A DNA stretch of 64,000 bases, taken from NCBI GenBank assembly GCA_029237695.1, contig CM055274.1, positions 71,228,828 to 71,292,827 on the forward strand, read 5' to 3'. The translations under genes were made by a program, and so were the position numbers. This document shows positions 33,882 to 44,024 of this stretch, piece by piece. The notes beneath the pieces are model-generated. The model was not told the DNA's origin, ran no database searches, and saw only the letters and a program-made list of their open reading frames with translations. Positions within the stretch are counted from its first letter, which is position 1, and every line of letters starts with the position of its first letter. This stretch comes from Conchocele bisecta. Its lineage: Eukaryota; Mollusca; Bivalvia; Lucinida; Thyasiridae.

Positions 33882-34035
33882 ACATTAGGGTACTTATGTG
33901 GCTAGCCCCACAGGGTTATGGACTTGTTAAAGGATAGGGTTGGTTACAATTAGCCACCTAAAAAATCGTTTTATGTGGCTAAAAATCGTTTTATGTGGCT
34001 AATATTTAACATGTGATAAATACGTACCCTAATGT
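33882..34035. mobile_element. 154-bp MITE, unoccupied paralogue of the transposon target
   Basis: Ends ACATTAGGGTACTTATG and the inverse of ACATTAGGGTACGTA. The interior has two copies of ATCGTTTTATGTGGCTAA in tandem. It equals the sequence flanking the 7-kb transposon at 34803-34833 and 41832-41962. ACA at 33910-33912 is the single-copy target site. Confidence 0.85.
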
Positions 34036-34466
34036 AAGAATGTCCGTCCGTCCATCTGTCACACTTTTCGGTTAACCACTTTGTCACAGTTTCTCAAATA
34101 TGCTGCAGGTGGCATCCGCGTTCGACAGATGCATTTCTTATTTTTACCTTGATATATTATTTCTACGTAATTGACTTAGCCATTTTCAACTTTAACTTTT
34201 TAACGTACGTCTGGTTAAAGTTTTTTGGTTAAATTTTTTCGTTATACTATATCTCTGCAACTGCTTCGCCCATTACCTTGAAACGTCACATGGGTGTTTA
34301 TCATCATCCATATTTTCATTATATCCCCCAACCGTGCGGCCCCTGTGCCCAATGTCAAGGTCAAATTACTTTGAATGTTTTTGTTAAAAAAATTTCGTGT
34401 ACTATATCTCTGCAACTGCTTCACCCATTACCTTGATACTTCACATGGGTGTTTATCATCATTGTT

Positions 34467-34625
34467 GCGCCCGCTTGCGGAAAGCGCAATATAGTCGGCA
34501 TTTTGGCATACATCCGTCCGTACGTCCGTGTGTCCAGTTTTTTGTTAAACTTTTTCCACCTACTATACTCTTTTTAGTGTCCATGCCTCGCCCCAAGGCG
34601 CGACATGCAGGCCACGGCCATCTAG
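34467..34625 (+). mobile_element. Short CGCCCGCTTGC-headed element with CTAG end
   Basis: The head GCGCCCGCTTGCGGAAAGCG is followed by ATATAGTCGGCATTTT, GTCCGTACGTCCGTG, then ATGCCTCGCCCCAAGGCGCG and the terminus GCCATCTAG. It is parallel to 26588-26772. Confidence 0.65.
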
Positions 34626-34726
34626 TCTACAAAAAGTGGGTATAATTATGTTATCGAAGTGTCTATGCTTGGAAAAAACCTGGCCTTCGTGGCTTTGCCT
34701 CGTTTCTTTTTTATATTTTTATGCCC

Positions 34727-34802
34727 CACCACGATAGTGGAGGGGGCATTTAGTGTTACCCTTGTCCGTCCGTCCGTCCGTCCCGTCCGTCCGTCCGGGC
34801 AC
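34727..34802 (+). repeat. Hairpin head ATGCCCCACCACGATAGTGG plus GTCCGTCC array
   Basis: ATGCCCCACCAC pairs with GTGGAGGGGGCAT across a short loop. The body is interrupted by the 33882-type MITE and by the 7-kb transposon. The GTCCGTCC array resumes at 41969, and a CTAG-type end may lie near 42080. Confidence 0.55.
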
Positions 34803-34833
34803 ACATTAGGGTACTTATGTGGCTAGCTCCACA

Positions 34834-35178
34834 TAGTGGAGTCTGAAATGTAATTTGGCGAGATTTCTTTGCTCAAATTGAGTTAGGGGTGGATTTCCCA
34901 TCATCAGGAGCGGAATAATGAGAAAATCATAGAGTCCAGGTTTTTTGACCCCATTAAGCCTCGTTTTGGGCCAAATCCAAGATGGCCGCCATCTGAGAAC
35001 CGAGTATTGCAGATCTCGGCATCCGGTGGTCTGATTGTGGCGATCTTGGTGTCTATTTTGGGGTTATCAGAGCCACTGAGTTGATTGGTGATATTTTTGA
35101 GATGATTCATGGTCAAGGTCACACTACAGAGGTCAAGGTCAAGCTCAAATGACCCAACAATTGCAAAATTTTGGCTTC
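34834..35178 (+). repeat. Left terminal inverted repeat
   Basis: Pairs with 41477-41831. Differences are mostly small indels near the outer end (about 34852) and single substitutions. Confidence 0.85.
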
Positions 35179-35663
35179 GCGACCTTGAATATATTATTTT
35201 TTTCTTATTTTGCTGTAATATGTATGCTTTTACAATATGCTGTGTCAATCTATGTTTACCCCAAAGTAAAGTAAGGGCAATGAACACACGAGAAAATATT
35301 ATCTAACTGATTTATTGTACGACTGTGTCGAATATGCGAAAATATGTGAAGAGACAAAATGAAAAAATGACAACACTGAGCTATACTTTCAAACACTGTT
35401 TCTCATAGAGTGCCACTGACGGTTTCTTGTTAGGAATCTATAATTTTATAATGCCTATTCTGAAGAAAACTGTAGTGTCAACAGCATCATATGCATCATA
35501 AAATTATAGATGTCTCCCGAAAATATGAAACTTTTAGTACTTTCGGCTGCACGACCTCAACTATTCTCTGGCAATGTCAGAGTAATTTAGTTGAAATTTA
35601 ATTTAATTGAAAGTTTTAAATGTTTCAAGGTGAATGTCACTGACTCAGAGTCTAGGTCAGGAC

Positions 35664-35960
35664 TTATAGGTTAGATACGGCGCTTTCCTCCACCACCTCC
35701 TCCTCCTCCTCCTCTTCCTCATCCATTTGATAGTCTTTGTGGTTGTTGCAACCTTCTGCATAACACTTGCAAAGAGGTGTGCAAGCTAGACCATTCTTCG
35801 CACAGGAACAGTTCCCTTTGCATTCTCCCTTGCATTTAACCAGTTCAATTAACCAGTACAAGGCATCTGATTGGAAGCTCATCTTCTGACCAGCCATTCC
35901 CACGCAGACGCGGAAGTGAGAGCTGAGGAGAAGTGTAGCCCTTGTCACGCATGACCGCAT
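35664..35960 (-). pseudogene. C-terminal fragment, CXC-like cysteine cluster
   Basis: Residues 43-71 carry Cys at 43, 47, 51, 53, 60, 64, 66 and 71, with the spacing of half a tesmin/TSO1-type CXC domain (CKGECKGNCSCAKNGLACTP, then LCKC). An acidic run of glutamates follows. The first ~40 residues of this frame are probably out of frame. The matching upstream coding lies in the frame of the 36019-36336 fragment. Confidence 0.7.
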
Positions 35961-36018
35961 AGTTGGCCCGCTGTATATGAGGGATCAGTGTGCTACGGGT
36001 TGGAGGGAGCATCTCACT

Positions 36019-36336
36019 CTAAAGATTTCTAGCCCTGAATAGTTCCCAGCGAAGGTCAGGTAGGATACGGGTTGAGCTTTTTGGAGCGTACACTTTACAT
36101 ACGAATGTCTCCAGGTGTTGAAGGTTGGCGGACATGACAGGCATGCTTTCAATCTCAGATGTGGTCGGCAATGATATAGGCCTTTCCCCGAGATGCCTGA
36201 AGGTCTCAATGATGGGATCCGTGTCATCAAGCGAAAGGAAAGCAGTCATCCAGGTCTTCTTGGAGATTCCTACAAACTTGCCTCCCCAGTCTGCCCCTGT
36301 GAAATGGTGAAAGCCCAGCAAAGCTCTAGACTTCAT
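36019..36336 (-). pseudogene. Fragment with LGFHHFTGADWGGKF
   Basis: This 105-residue frame begins with LLGFHHFTGADWGGKFVGIS, the best kept motif after the nuclease part. About 35-40 residues normally between SPDTDVLVLLMDL and this motif seem to be missing, together with a frameshift. An in-frame TAG ends it, but the frame continues as EMLPPTRSTLIPHIQ beyond. Confidence 0.75.
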
Positions 36337-37459
36337 GCTCGCATGATACTAGGTCCATGAGTAGAACGAGCACGTCGGTGTCAGGAGACCAGACGTGCAT
36401 CTCACGCCAAGTGCACTCTTGTAGACTCAACATGACGTGGAGGGGGATCAGTGTATCAGCCTCCTCATGTGAGTGTGATTCAACCGAGCTCCATGGGTTT
36501 ATGGTCTTGGCAACCGTGTCATACACCACCACGATCTTCACGTCTTCACCATCAAACTGTTCCAAGAGGCCCTGGGCAAAGTGGCATGAGAGATTGTGCT
36601 TCGTAGTTGTACATGACAGTAGTTGCTTCAGTGAGATAGCGTTGATTGACATGCCATCGTGGACGTCATACCCAGCACTCGCAGAATCAATAGTCACCGC
36701 CCTCTTACTCCTCGTCTTCGCCTTCAGACCCCCCTCCACATATCGATCGAAGATGATTCTTGCTTCCACGTATCCCTTCATCATCCGCTCAATTCTTGTG
36801 TTGAATGCTGTCTTGAGATGAAGAATGGTAGTCATGCCAGGAGTCTTCTTCATACCATGTAGAACGGCCATTGCATCGATGATAAGCACACGAGGCAGTG
36901 TTTGCACAGGGGCATCAGATGGATCAGGAAGTGCAGAAGACGGCGGGACACTGGTGGCACCTGGAGTCCGAGCAGGCACGGCAGGTGACGGCGATGACTT
37001 TGCGGTTTCTACAGCATGGATGATGCTTGCCTTATCGGTAGGAAGAAGTAGAGATCCGTCAACAGCAAATATGGAATGAGGGATGACGGATAGCTTGTAG
37101 TTGCCAATCATGTCTGCCAGCTTGGGCACTAGGTCAGGACGTGATTCCTGGATGATCAAACATCGCCCCAAGAACTGGCGGTCCTCTCGTAGTTTGAAGA
37201 CCTTGCCACCAACCTTCACCTTTGTCTTCTGTGTCCAATTGGTGAAGTGTTTTAGTTTCAGCTTCTTCATGGGATCCCAGATGGATTGAGTGGATGTGGT
37301 CAGAAGTCGATCGTTGACAAAAGCCTCGTAGGCTTTTTGACCCTTCTCGGGGTACTGCAGAATATCGGGCTTCACCGCCTCGGTGATAATCGCAGATGAT
37401 ACGATGCTTTTCAGTGGAGCTGTAATCACAAATGGATTTCCTAGGCAGTGCATCTGCAT
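36326..37459 (-). pseudogene. XPG/FEN-like nuclease fragment
   Basis: 377 residues. Candidate metal-binding acidic residues are D195 (LIIDAM), D238 (RIIFDRY), E332-E333/D335 (HEEADT) and D360/D362 (SPDTDVLV). The EEADT and S-D-D pair has the look of the XPG-I region and its following SxDxD in FEN/XPG and PIN-type nucleases. All four acidic sites are still present. An in-frame TGA separates it from the upstream fragment. Confidence 0.7.
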
Positions 37460-37465
37460 GCAGCT

Positions 37466-38386
37466 TCAGAGCTTCACGGCATTCTGACTTGATCGCACAG
37501 ACACATTACCTGAAAGCTGGTAGTGCTCACCAGTGGAGGTGGCAGATGAAGATGGGAAGCTACTCAAGAAGTTTTTGACGATTCTCGCAATATACGGTGT
37601 AGTGTGAACCAGTCGATCAAGGGATGATTCATCTTGAGTGAGTCCAACTAAGCCGCCGTGGCCCTTGAGGTCCTTTATTTTCTGCTCAAGATTTTGATCT
37701 GTGAATAGAGAGGTGAAGGGGATATATGACTTGGTCACGACGAATGTACCAGTTTTGAGAGCTTCCCATGTCAACGGGTCCTCTGTCTCGAGCTCATTCA
37801 TCTGTGCCAGATGGAGAGGCATGAGCCGTGCATAGTTCAGGAGGTCAGCTGCAAAGAAATACTTGATCTGGTTGTCCAGTGCAGCAAGATAAGCAAGCCA
37901 GTCACCTTGACGACATGCAGCAATGATCGGCAGCAGGGCTTCAACTTGATCCAGATACTGGCTGAAGAAGCTCGCGAGTTCACCGATTTCCTCGTTCTCA
38001 TTCTCCTCAATGTGACTATCATAAAATGCTTCTAGGTCTTCGTAGATCTTAGCCATATCTGGATCACGCTTGTGTAGGGCCTCCTTCAGTTGCTGACACT
38101 GTAGACGAACAGGTCCAAGTGGTAGATCACTGGATATCGCCTCAAACTTCATCATCATGATCGCTACTGCCATCATGATGTGGTACTCCACTCCACGTTT
38201 GAACGCTTTTCCACCATAGATGCCACGCAGAGCGGCTGTAGTGTAGACACCCGTTTCTACTGCCACAGTGTCCATTCCGCTGCCGTCTACGGTTTTTCCC
38301 AGAGCATGGAGAGCGGCGAAGCATATATGTAGACCACCAGCTTTGAGAATCCAGTTTTTGTTCTTCACAGATTGCTGGATTTGCAT
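37466..38386 (-). pseudogene. Central helical fragment
   Basis: 306 residues, in the same frame as the nuclease fragment but ended by TGA at 37466-37468. It includes GGLHICFAALHALGKTVDGS near the start and an acidic, Leu-rich remainder. It has no catalytic motif I recognise. Confidence 0.65.
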
Positions 38387-38658
38387 GGCACGGTTATAGA
38401 GATCAAGGTCGAGTCGATGACTGTACGCCGCTCAGGTCCGACAACGATGGCCGATATATTCTGCGTCAACCTCAAAACAGTATATAGCGTGGCTAAGTCA
38501 GTAGGTGGGGTTTTAAACAGAGGAGCGAGCACCTCAGAATTCATCCTCTTTGGAAGAGTTGCTGTTTCGTGTGTCAGAAGGAGCGACTTTGTGGCTGCCC
38601 ATGTTGGCATGATTTCTTTCTTGCCTATCTTCACCTTGTCATTTTCCCTGCTTTTCAC
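38365..38658 (-). pseudogene. Fragment PTWAATKSLLL to VVGPERRTVI
   Basis: The frame carries MPTWAATKSLLL and LFKTPPTDLATLYTVLRLTQ, then loses homology after PERRTVI. The true continuation (DLDLYNRAMQIQ) is in another frame, which places a frameshift near 38400. Confidence 0.65.
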
Positions 38659-38733
38659 ACTAAGTATGGATGGAGTGGAATCGGCAGCATCACCGGCACC
38701 CGACGGGTCTTCATCATGGGGAGTGGACGAGTA

Positions 38734-39354
38734 TCAATCGGGAGGATTGGGTATGTCAACAGCTTCATTGCCCAGGACCAACAAGTCGTCATCAGGAGGA
38801 GCGATCGATTCACCATCAGGAGGATTCGATCCGTCACCAGATTCATTTCCCAGGTAGTTGGCCAGTACCCAGGTGCGGTTGTAGCGCTTGTATGGCTTCA
38901 GGAGATGCTTCCTTTCCCCAAACGTGAACGTCTCAATCCTGATTGGCTTTGTATGGATGAAAGGTTCTTCCAGGTAATGAACTTCTACCTGAAGTGGCAT
39001 GACTGGTGCCTTGTCAGGAATGACAAGTGGTTCTTGGATAGGCTCTGCATCTTCATCGTGACGTTGGTTCAGAACAACGATGACTCCATGGAACGTATGC
39101 TGGCCATAAGCCGTGTCTTCCAGCATGTCGATATTGTCCACGGCAAATGTTAGATGTATTCCCTTCTTCAACCAGTCCGGTAAATAGACAGCAATACCCC
39201 CAGGCGCATTTTGCATGCGTAGCAGCACGCCATGCTCAATGCGCTTCTCGATATTTAGGATGTTTGTGTAGCCTGTTCCAAGAAATACCGACAACAAATT
39301 TGTGATGAGAGTCTTGACTGACTGAGTTAGACAGTGTGACCCTCTCTGGTCCAT
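38734..39354 (-). pseudogene. Fragment with HLTFAVDNIDMLEDTAYGQH
   Basis: 206 residues. The AVDNIDMLEDT...TFHGV stretch is the family landmark. The last part is acidic and Pro-rich. A TGA at 38734-38736 interrupts a frame that continues directly into the next fragment. Confidence 0.7.
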
Positions 39355-39571
39355 TTGGAGATACAGACTTTACGAACTCAACATGCGGTATATTTCTGAG
39401 AATGAGATCCTTGAGGAACTTTTTGTGGTGCCAACCAAACTTAAGATTGTGCTCCTTCAGCAATGACACATATTCATCGTTTATTTGGTTCATATTGAGG
39501 ACGGCACCTTCAACTGACAGAGAACCACGAATATACATAAGCAATTGGGTGTCACACAGCTTTCTAATCAC
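39236..39571 (-). pseudogene. Fragment IRKLCDTQLLMYIRGSLSVE
   Basis: 111 residues, preceded by an in-frame TAG. The frame shifts to the next fragment near 39310, after SPNGPERVTL. Confidence 0.6.
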
Positions 39572-39599
39572 TGACTAATTGTCGTTCGAATTTTGAGTA

Positions 39600-40049
39600 C
39601 TAGTACACGTTCGCTGAGCGGCACGAAGGCAAGCTGAATGATAGCACTTCTGAAGAGCCGAGGCATCCCCCTATTCCTTCAAGGTCGGCCACACACGTAC
39701 GAACAGTATCATCTGTAGTGTTGTCCTTAATATGGAGTAAAGTTTGGCCTCGGCCGTCACTGTAGATACAGTGCAAGGGATCTGTTGATGATGACGGACA
39801 GAATGAGCATGGTGCAAAGACACAGACAGCCTCTTTTGGGTTAGTTTTGAACCGCTTAGGTCTGAAATTGTCCTTGGTGTTGCCTGGACGGCCACCCGGT
39901 GAAACAGTGGCGGGTGAAGTTGTCCGAGACCTTTTTCTAACACGCTCCAGGTGTGTCTTATTTACTGTGGGTTTACGGCATTCACTGTGATATCTGATCT
40001 TAGCTAATTCGGAAGAATCAAGTTTGGAAATGAAACCACACAAGGTCAC
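39600..40049 (-). pseudogene. N-terminal Cys/His-rich fragment
   Basis: It includes RYHSECRK, then CVFAPCSFCPSS, which look like zinc ligands. Shifting frame near 39665 reveals KCYHSACLRAAQRTC, another Cys/His set, so a frameshift lies there. A splice-like AG precedes GTGACC at 40050. Confidence 0.6.
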
Positions 40050-40330
40050 CTTTTAAGAATTACAAACGGACAGACGGACACAGCAAAAAATTATTTAAAA
40101 AATGACCAAGTCCACATCCAAAAAAAGATTGGCCAGGGGAGGTCCTACAACAGAGCAAAATGTTTTTTTTCTCCAGAACAATTGTACCCAACCAATTTTT
40201 CTTGCAACCACGGTTACTGGTACCCACTGTTTACTGGATAATGTTGTGTTCTATTAGACTACATTCGACATGGGATTTGAGAATACTTTAATGTTTCTAT
40301 GTAGACAAACCAGTACTATAACAGTAAGCC
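40044..40330. repeat. Direct repeat copy a inside the transposon
   Basis: CCTTTTAAGAATTACAAACG to AACAGTAAGCCTGTAG recurs at 40786-41072, 742 bp away, with a few substitutions. The phrase AGCAATACTTACCAGCAAA also occurs in both contexts (40532 and 41097). Confidence 0.9.
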
Positions 40331-40785
40331 TGTAGTTAAAATGCCAATGGGTATACATCAGGGGTGTAAAATTTCACGCCCGCTTACCCAGCTGTCTAAA
40401 TTGGGATGCAGGGCGAGTAAGATTCTTTAATCATTCTTGTATAATCTTTCATTTTCAGGAATTCAAATTAAAATCCAAGAAAATAAGGGCGAGTGGTTAT
40501 TTTTGGAATTTTACACCCCTGTGTAACATGTAGCAATACTTACCAGCAAATCACAAAAAGATTAAGATTTTGACAGATTTCCTCTTGCACACAACACACG
40601 TCGCATAATCGACTTCTTGTGACATTCTGAGGGTTAAGCACGGCAGGTCAACTCGAATCAGCCACATCAGTCTGAAACAAACAACACCAGATGTAGAATT
40701 AACTTCTGTGATGAGGATTAAACAGTATCATAGGTGGCAAAATTCGGAAAAAAAACACTAAAAATGGACCTAACTATACAATGTT

Positions 40786-41072
40786 ACCTTTTAAGAATTA
40801 CAAACGGACAGACGGACACACAGCGAAAATTTCTTAAAAAATGACCAAGTCCACATCCAAAAAAAATTGGCCAGGGGAGGTCCTACAGCAGAGCAAAATG
40901 TTTTTTTCTCCAGAACAATTGTACCCAACCGATTTTTCTGACAACCACGGTTACTGGCACCCGCTGTTTACTGGTTAGTTTATGTTCTACAAGACTACAT
41001 TCGACATGGCATTTGGGAATAATTTAAATGTTCTATGTAGACAAGTCATCACTATAACAGTAAGCCTGTAGG
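40786..41072. repeat. Direct repeat copy b inside the transposon
   Basis: Partner of 40044-40330. Confidence 0.9.
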
Positions 41073-41109
41073 TAAAATGACAATTTGAATACGTATAGCA
41101 ATACTTACC

Positions 41110-41310
41110 AGCAAACAGATTCAGATTTTGACAGACGATATTTATCTTGTTGTTGTTGTATTTCTGATATTCAGCCACTGACTTTTCGTTCCACCTACTC
41201 TCCACAACCACAACGAAGTCTGGTAGCGTGGTGGTATTTCGGCTGAATGCGTAGAGTTGACAGGTCTGCATACGAGTTTGGAGCACTTCGGCTTTGTATC
41301 CATCGCGTAG
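41110..41310 (-). pseudogene. Possible 5' exon of the transposon gene
   Basis: The minus strand is open through VESRWNEKSVAEYQKYNNNK and ends at a consensus donor GTAAGT (41104-41109). No homology was recognised. It may be an upstream exon or chance. Confidence 0.3.
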
Positions 41311-41476
41311 CAAAATGGGATATAGGGATGCAAAAGTCATTATTTGACCTTGCTCTTGACCTTGATAGTGTGACATTGATCGCTAATCATCTCCAGAACA
41401 TCACCAATCGACCCAGCATGTTGCAAAAGAACACGGTTAACAGTAAACCCAACAAAATCCATCTATCCGAAGTAGT

Positions 41477-41831
41477 GAAGCCAAAATTTTACAATTTTTG
41501 GGTCATTTGAGCTTGACCTTGACCTCTGTAGTGTGACGTTGACCATGAATCATCTAAAAAATATCACCAATCGACTCAGTGGCTCTGATAACCCCAAAAT
41601 AGACACCAAGATCGCCACAATCAGACCACCGGATGCCGAGATCTGCAATACTCGGTTCTCAGATGGCGGCCATCTTGGATTTTGCCCAAAACGAGGCTTA
41701 ATGGGGTCAAACAACCTGGACCCTATGATTTTCTCATAATTCCAGCCCTGAAGATGCAATATCCCCCCCTAACTCAATTTGAGCAAACAAATCTCGCCAA
41801 ATTGTTTTTTTCGACATTTCAGACTCCACTA
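41477..41831 (-). repeat. Right terminal inverted repeat
   Basis: Inverse of 34834-35178. A diverged second copy of its inner part lies at about 41336-41425 (TGACCTTGATAGTGTGACAT, ACATCACCAATCGACCCAGC), so the right arm is partly duplicated. Confidence 0.85.
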
Positions 41832-41962
41832 ACAGGGTTATGGACTTGTTAAAGGATATGGTTGGTTACAATTAGCCACCTAAAAAATCGTTTTATGTGG
41901 CTAAAAATCGTTTTATGTGGCTAATATTTAACATGTGATAAGCCACATAAGTACCCTAATGT

Positions 41963-42846
41963 AAGAACGTCCATCCGTCCGTCCGTCCGTCCGTCCGTCC
42001 TTCCGTCAGGAAACTTTAACGCTCGGGTAAATTTGGCCTCATTTATTATCAAAGCGATCCGTGTTCTATGAACACATTTTCTAGTTTTAATAAAAAACCC
42101 TTGGGCGGGGCGGCCGGGGATGAGAATCTAAACATTAATTTTGTGTAGCCTAAAGGGTAGTGTAGTAGTCCACGATGGGTATAGTATGTCACGGGCACCT
42201 GCTATTTGGATGGAATGCACTGAATCAGGTAAGAAAAATCCTCCACTTCAGACCATACTTTATTTAACATCTCCGCAACTGCTGAAGCGATTTTAATGCT
42301 TAAAGCGCAGATACCCCGGACAATTAAATTGCAACACGTGTTGATGTTTCCATCCTCGTAGATTAGCCGTTTGGGTGTTATTTCGATAAACCCTACATTT
42401 TGCTGGAATAAGGAAAGATGGGGGTGCACTCGGATTTTTTTAAATTTTAATTTTCCTAACAAATTGACAAATGTGTTGTATTAGGTGCATGTTAACACTA
42501 CTCTATCAATGCCTGTGAGTCTTCATGTGTCTCTTTGTGGCTATTAATTGCATTTTCGACTGATTTAGGGGCATATTTTGGATCCGAGTGCACCCCATCA
42601 TTCCTTATTTCCAGCAAAATATAGGTTTGCTGGAAAGAACTCATATTTCCAGGGTATCGGGGCTTTATCGCGTCAAAATCACTTCAGTAGTTGCTGAGAT
42701 ATTACATAAAATATGGTCTGAACTGGATTTTTCTTACCTGATTCAGTGCACCCTATCAAAATAGCAGCTGCCCGTTACTTACTATACTCACCGTGTAGTC
42801 ATTGGCTCTCTGATCTTGCGAAGCATAAAAATACACCTACCAACAT
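41963..42846. other. Noncoding: GTCCGTCC array and an inverted-repeat element
   Basis: A GTCCGTCC microsatellite covers 41969-42005. Between about 42180 and 42790, GGCACCTGCTATTTGGATGG and CTGAATCAGGTAAGAAAAAT on the left are inverted on the right as ATTTTTCTTACCTGATTCAG and AGCAGCTGCCCG, giving a roughly 600-bp TIR element with TTTTGCTGGAATAAGGAAAG near its centre. No gene was seen. Confidence 0.6.
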
Positions 42847-43236
42847 AGCTCCAGATGAACTTTGTGTCTAAAGAGTATTGTACCCCGTTATTTCAAATTA
42901 AATGTGCATTTTATTTTTACAAATGGTTTATTGAAACAAATGATGAAACAAATTTAAACATTCACTTATTTGAATGTATTATTACTTGTACACTTATTGA
43001 TACTGTAAATCAGTTGAAGATGTACTTAGTTGAGCTGCAAACCGTGTTTGCTTTTTGCAGCTCAACTATTAAGTACACTTTAAACTTTATTACAGTATTT
43101 CCACTACTCAATTTGCAAATCAATGTGTATTTTCACATTGCTGTGAGTATTTTGTACTCCCACTGTTGATTATCAATGTGTATTCAGCTAAAATAAGTGC
43201 GTAAAATACGGCAATACACTCCTTATCTGGAGCTCT
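42847..43236. mobile_element. MITE family J, copy 4
   Basis: Ends AGCTCCAGATGAACTTTGTG and CTCCTTATCTGGAGCT, with the hairpin AGTTGAGCTGCAAACCGTG / TTTGCAGCTCAACT inside. Confidence 0.75.
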
Positions 43237-43609
43237 GTACCAAATTAAGCTGCATGTTATATAGATGATCAGCATATATGCATCCGTGTTCAAAATTAAG
43301 TCCTGTGACGCAAGTTCAATAGCCCATATCCTATGAAAAGCCACACACGATGTTCAGAAATTTTTCTTAGGGGTTAATGGCCTTATTTACCTATATTAAT
43401 TGTACCTGCACATTATTAACCCATTCACGTTTATCAAAATTTACCAACATTTTTTTTCAGAACAAAAATGTATGATTGTGGTGACCACTCATTTGAACCA
43501 TAATTTCATTCCATACCACACACATGCGGCCTTCATGCCCAAGGTCAAGGTCAAATCACTTAGAAATTTGCATTAAAGTTTTTTAAATATTTGCGTTAAA
43601 AGTTTTTAT

Positions 43610-43665
43610 TTGTCGGTCCAGGCGGCGGCCGGGGGTATACGTGAGCCTCTGCTCACTTTCTCTAG
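43610..43665 (+). repeat. 3' end fragment of the 12144-type element
   Basis: GGCCGGGGGTATACGTGAGC, then CTCTGCTCACTTTCTCTAG, matches the last 55 bases of 12144-12296. The head is missing. Confidence 0.6.
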
Positions 43666-43785
43666 TTTTGACATACATGTATTGTTGACACAATAAAACA
43701 ATTCCATCACAGATTAGCTGGCACTAACACGCCAACTGATTTATATCTACTCTGTTTACAAATAATTGTTCCCATGTGCCCTTGA

Positions 43786-44001
43786 TTAACCATTCGAATG
43801 CGAGAACCGAAAATGGTCGTCGGCTGTTGTTTTATATTTTGTCTTCTTTCTCAATAAAAACATGGTTGACAGTACTTTAGAATCATTTCCAATGGTAATG
43901 ATTCTAAAGTGCTGTCAAAGCATGTTTTTTTATGAGAAAAATGGAACACAAAAAATAAACTGCAGGAGGCGACATAATTTAATTCAGCATTGTAAGGGTT
44001 T
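43786..44001. mobile_element. Hairpin MITE family D, copy 4, next to AFF microexon
   Basis: Starts TTAACCATTCGAATG and ends CATTGTAAGGGTTTA. The inner hairpin is TTTAGAATCATTTCCAATGG and its inverse. It stops 23 bases before the splice acceptor of the exon at 44025. Confidence 0.8.
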
Positions 44002-44024
44002 ATGATAACTATGTCTCTCTTCAG

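Larger units (their letters stand above)
35664..40049 (-). pseudogene. Decayed transposon gene: zinc-cluster, XPG/FEN-like nuclease, CXC tail
   Basis: Eight consecutive minus-strand fragments follow one another in the order of a single protein of roughly 1,350 residues. At least nine breaks separate them: frameshifts near 39665, 39310, 38400, 36330 and 35860, and in-frame stops near 39560, at 38734-38736, at 37466-37468 and at 36019-36021. Reading order: a Cys/His-rich N-terminus, a middle with VDNIDMLEDT, an AALHALGKTVDGSGMD segment, a nuclease-like part (IDAM, IIFD, HEEADT, SPDTDVLV), LGFHHFTGADWGGKF, and a Cys-rich tail. I recognise this order from an uncharacterised multi-copy protein family of cnidarians, molluscs and fish. 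Probable role: nuclease-transposase of the surrounding element. Whether introns existed is uncertain. Confidence 0.8.
34834..41831 (-). mobile_element. 7.0-kb Academ-like DNA transposon with long TIRs
   Basis: The left end TAGTGGAGTCTGAAATGT is inverted at the right end as ACATTTCAGACTCCACTA. Homology continues inward for about 345 bp (34834-35178 against 41477-41831), for example through CAAGATGGC(C/G)GCCATCT and ATAGACACCAAGATCGCC. ACA flanks both ends (34831-34833, 41832-41834). The paralogous site at 33910-33912 has one ACA, which fixes the borders. The interior holds a decayed minus-strand gene with XPG/FEN-like motifs. As I recall, Academ elements have 3-4 bp duplications and some encode an XPG-like nuclease, so that is the best fit. 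The element is dead, but its borders are intact. Confidence 0.85.
34803..41962. mobile_element. MITE of the 33882 type, split by the 7-kb transposon
   Basis: The left end ACATTAGGGTACTTATGTGG and the right end CCACATAAGTACCCTAATGT are perfect inverted repeats. Removing 34834-41831 plus one ACA leaves about 157 bp that lines up with 33882-34035. Confidence 0.85.

Noticed and set aside
36357..36821. Plus-strand open frame of 154 codons
   Set aside because: It is antisense to the nuclease fragment, which has recognisable motifs on the minus strand.
38569..39153. Plus-strand open frame of 194 codons
   Set aside because: It lies opposite the VDNID fragment of the transposon gene and has no motif of its own.
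13865..44024. Further AFF exons in the 30-kb intron
   Set aside because: I looked for frames with AFF-like motifs flanked by AG and GT in phase 0 and found none convincing. Small exons could still be missed.
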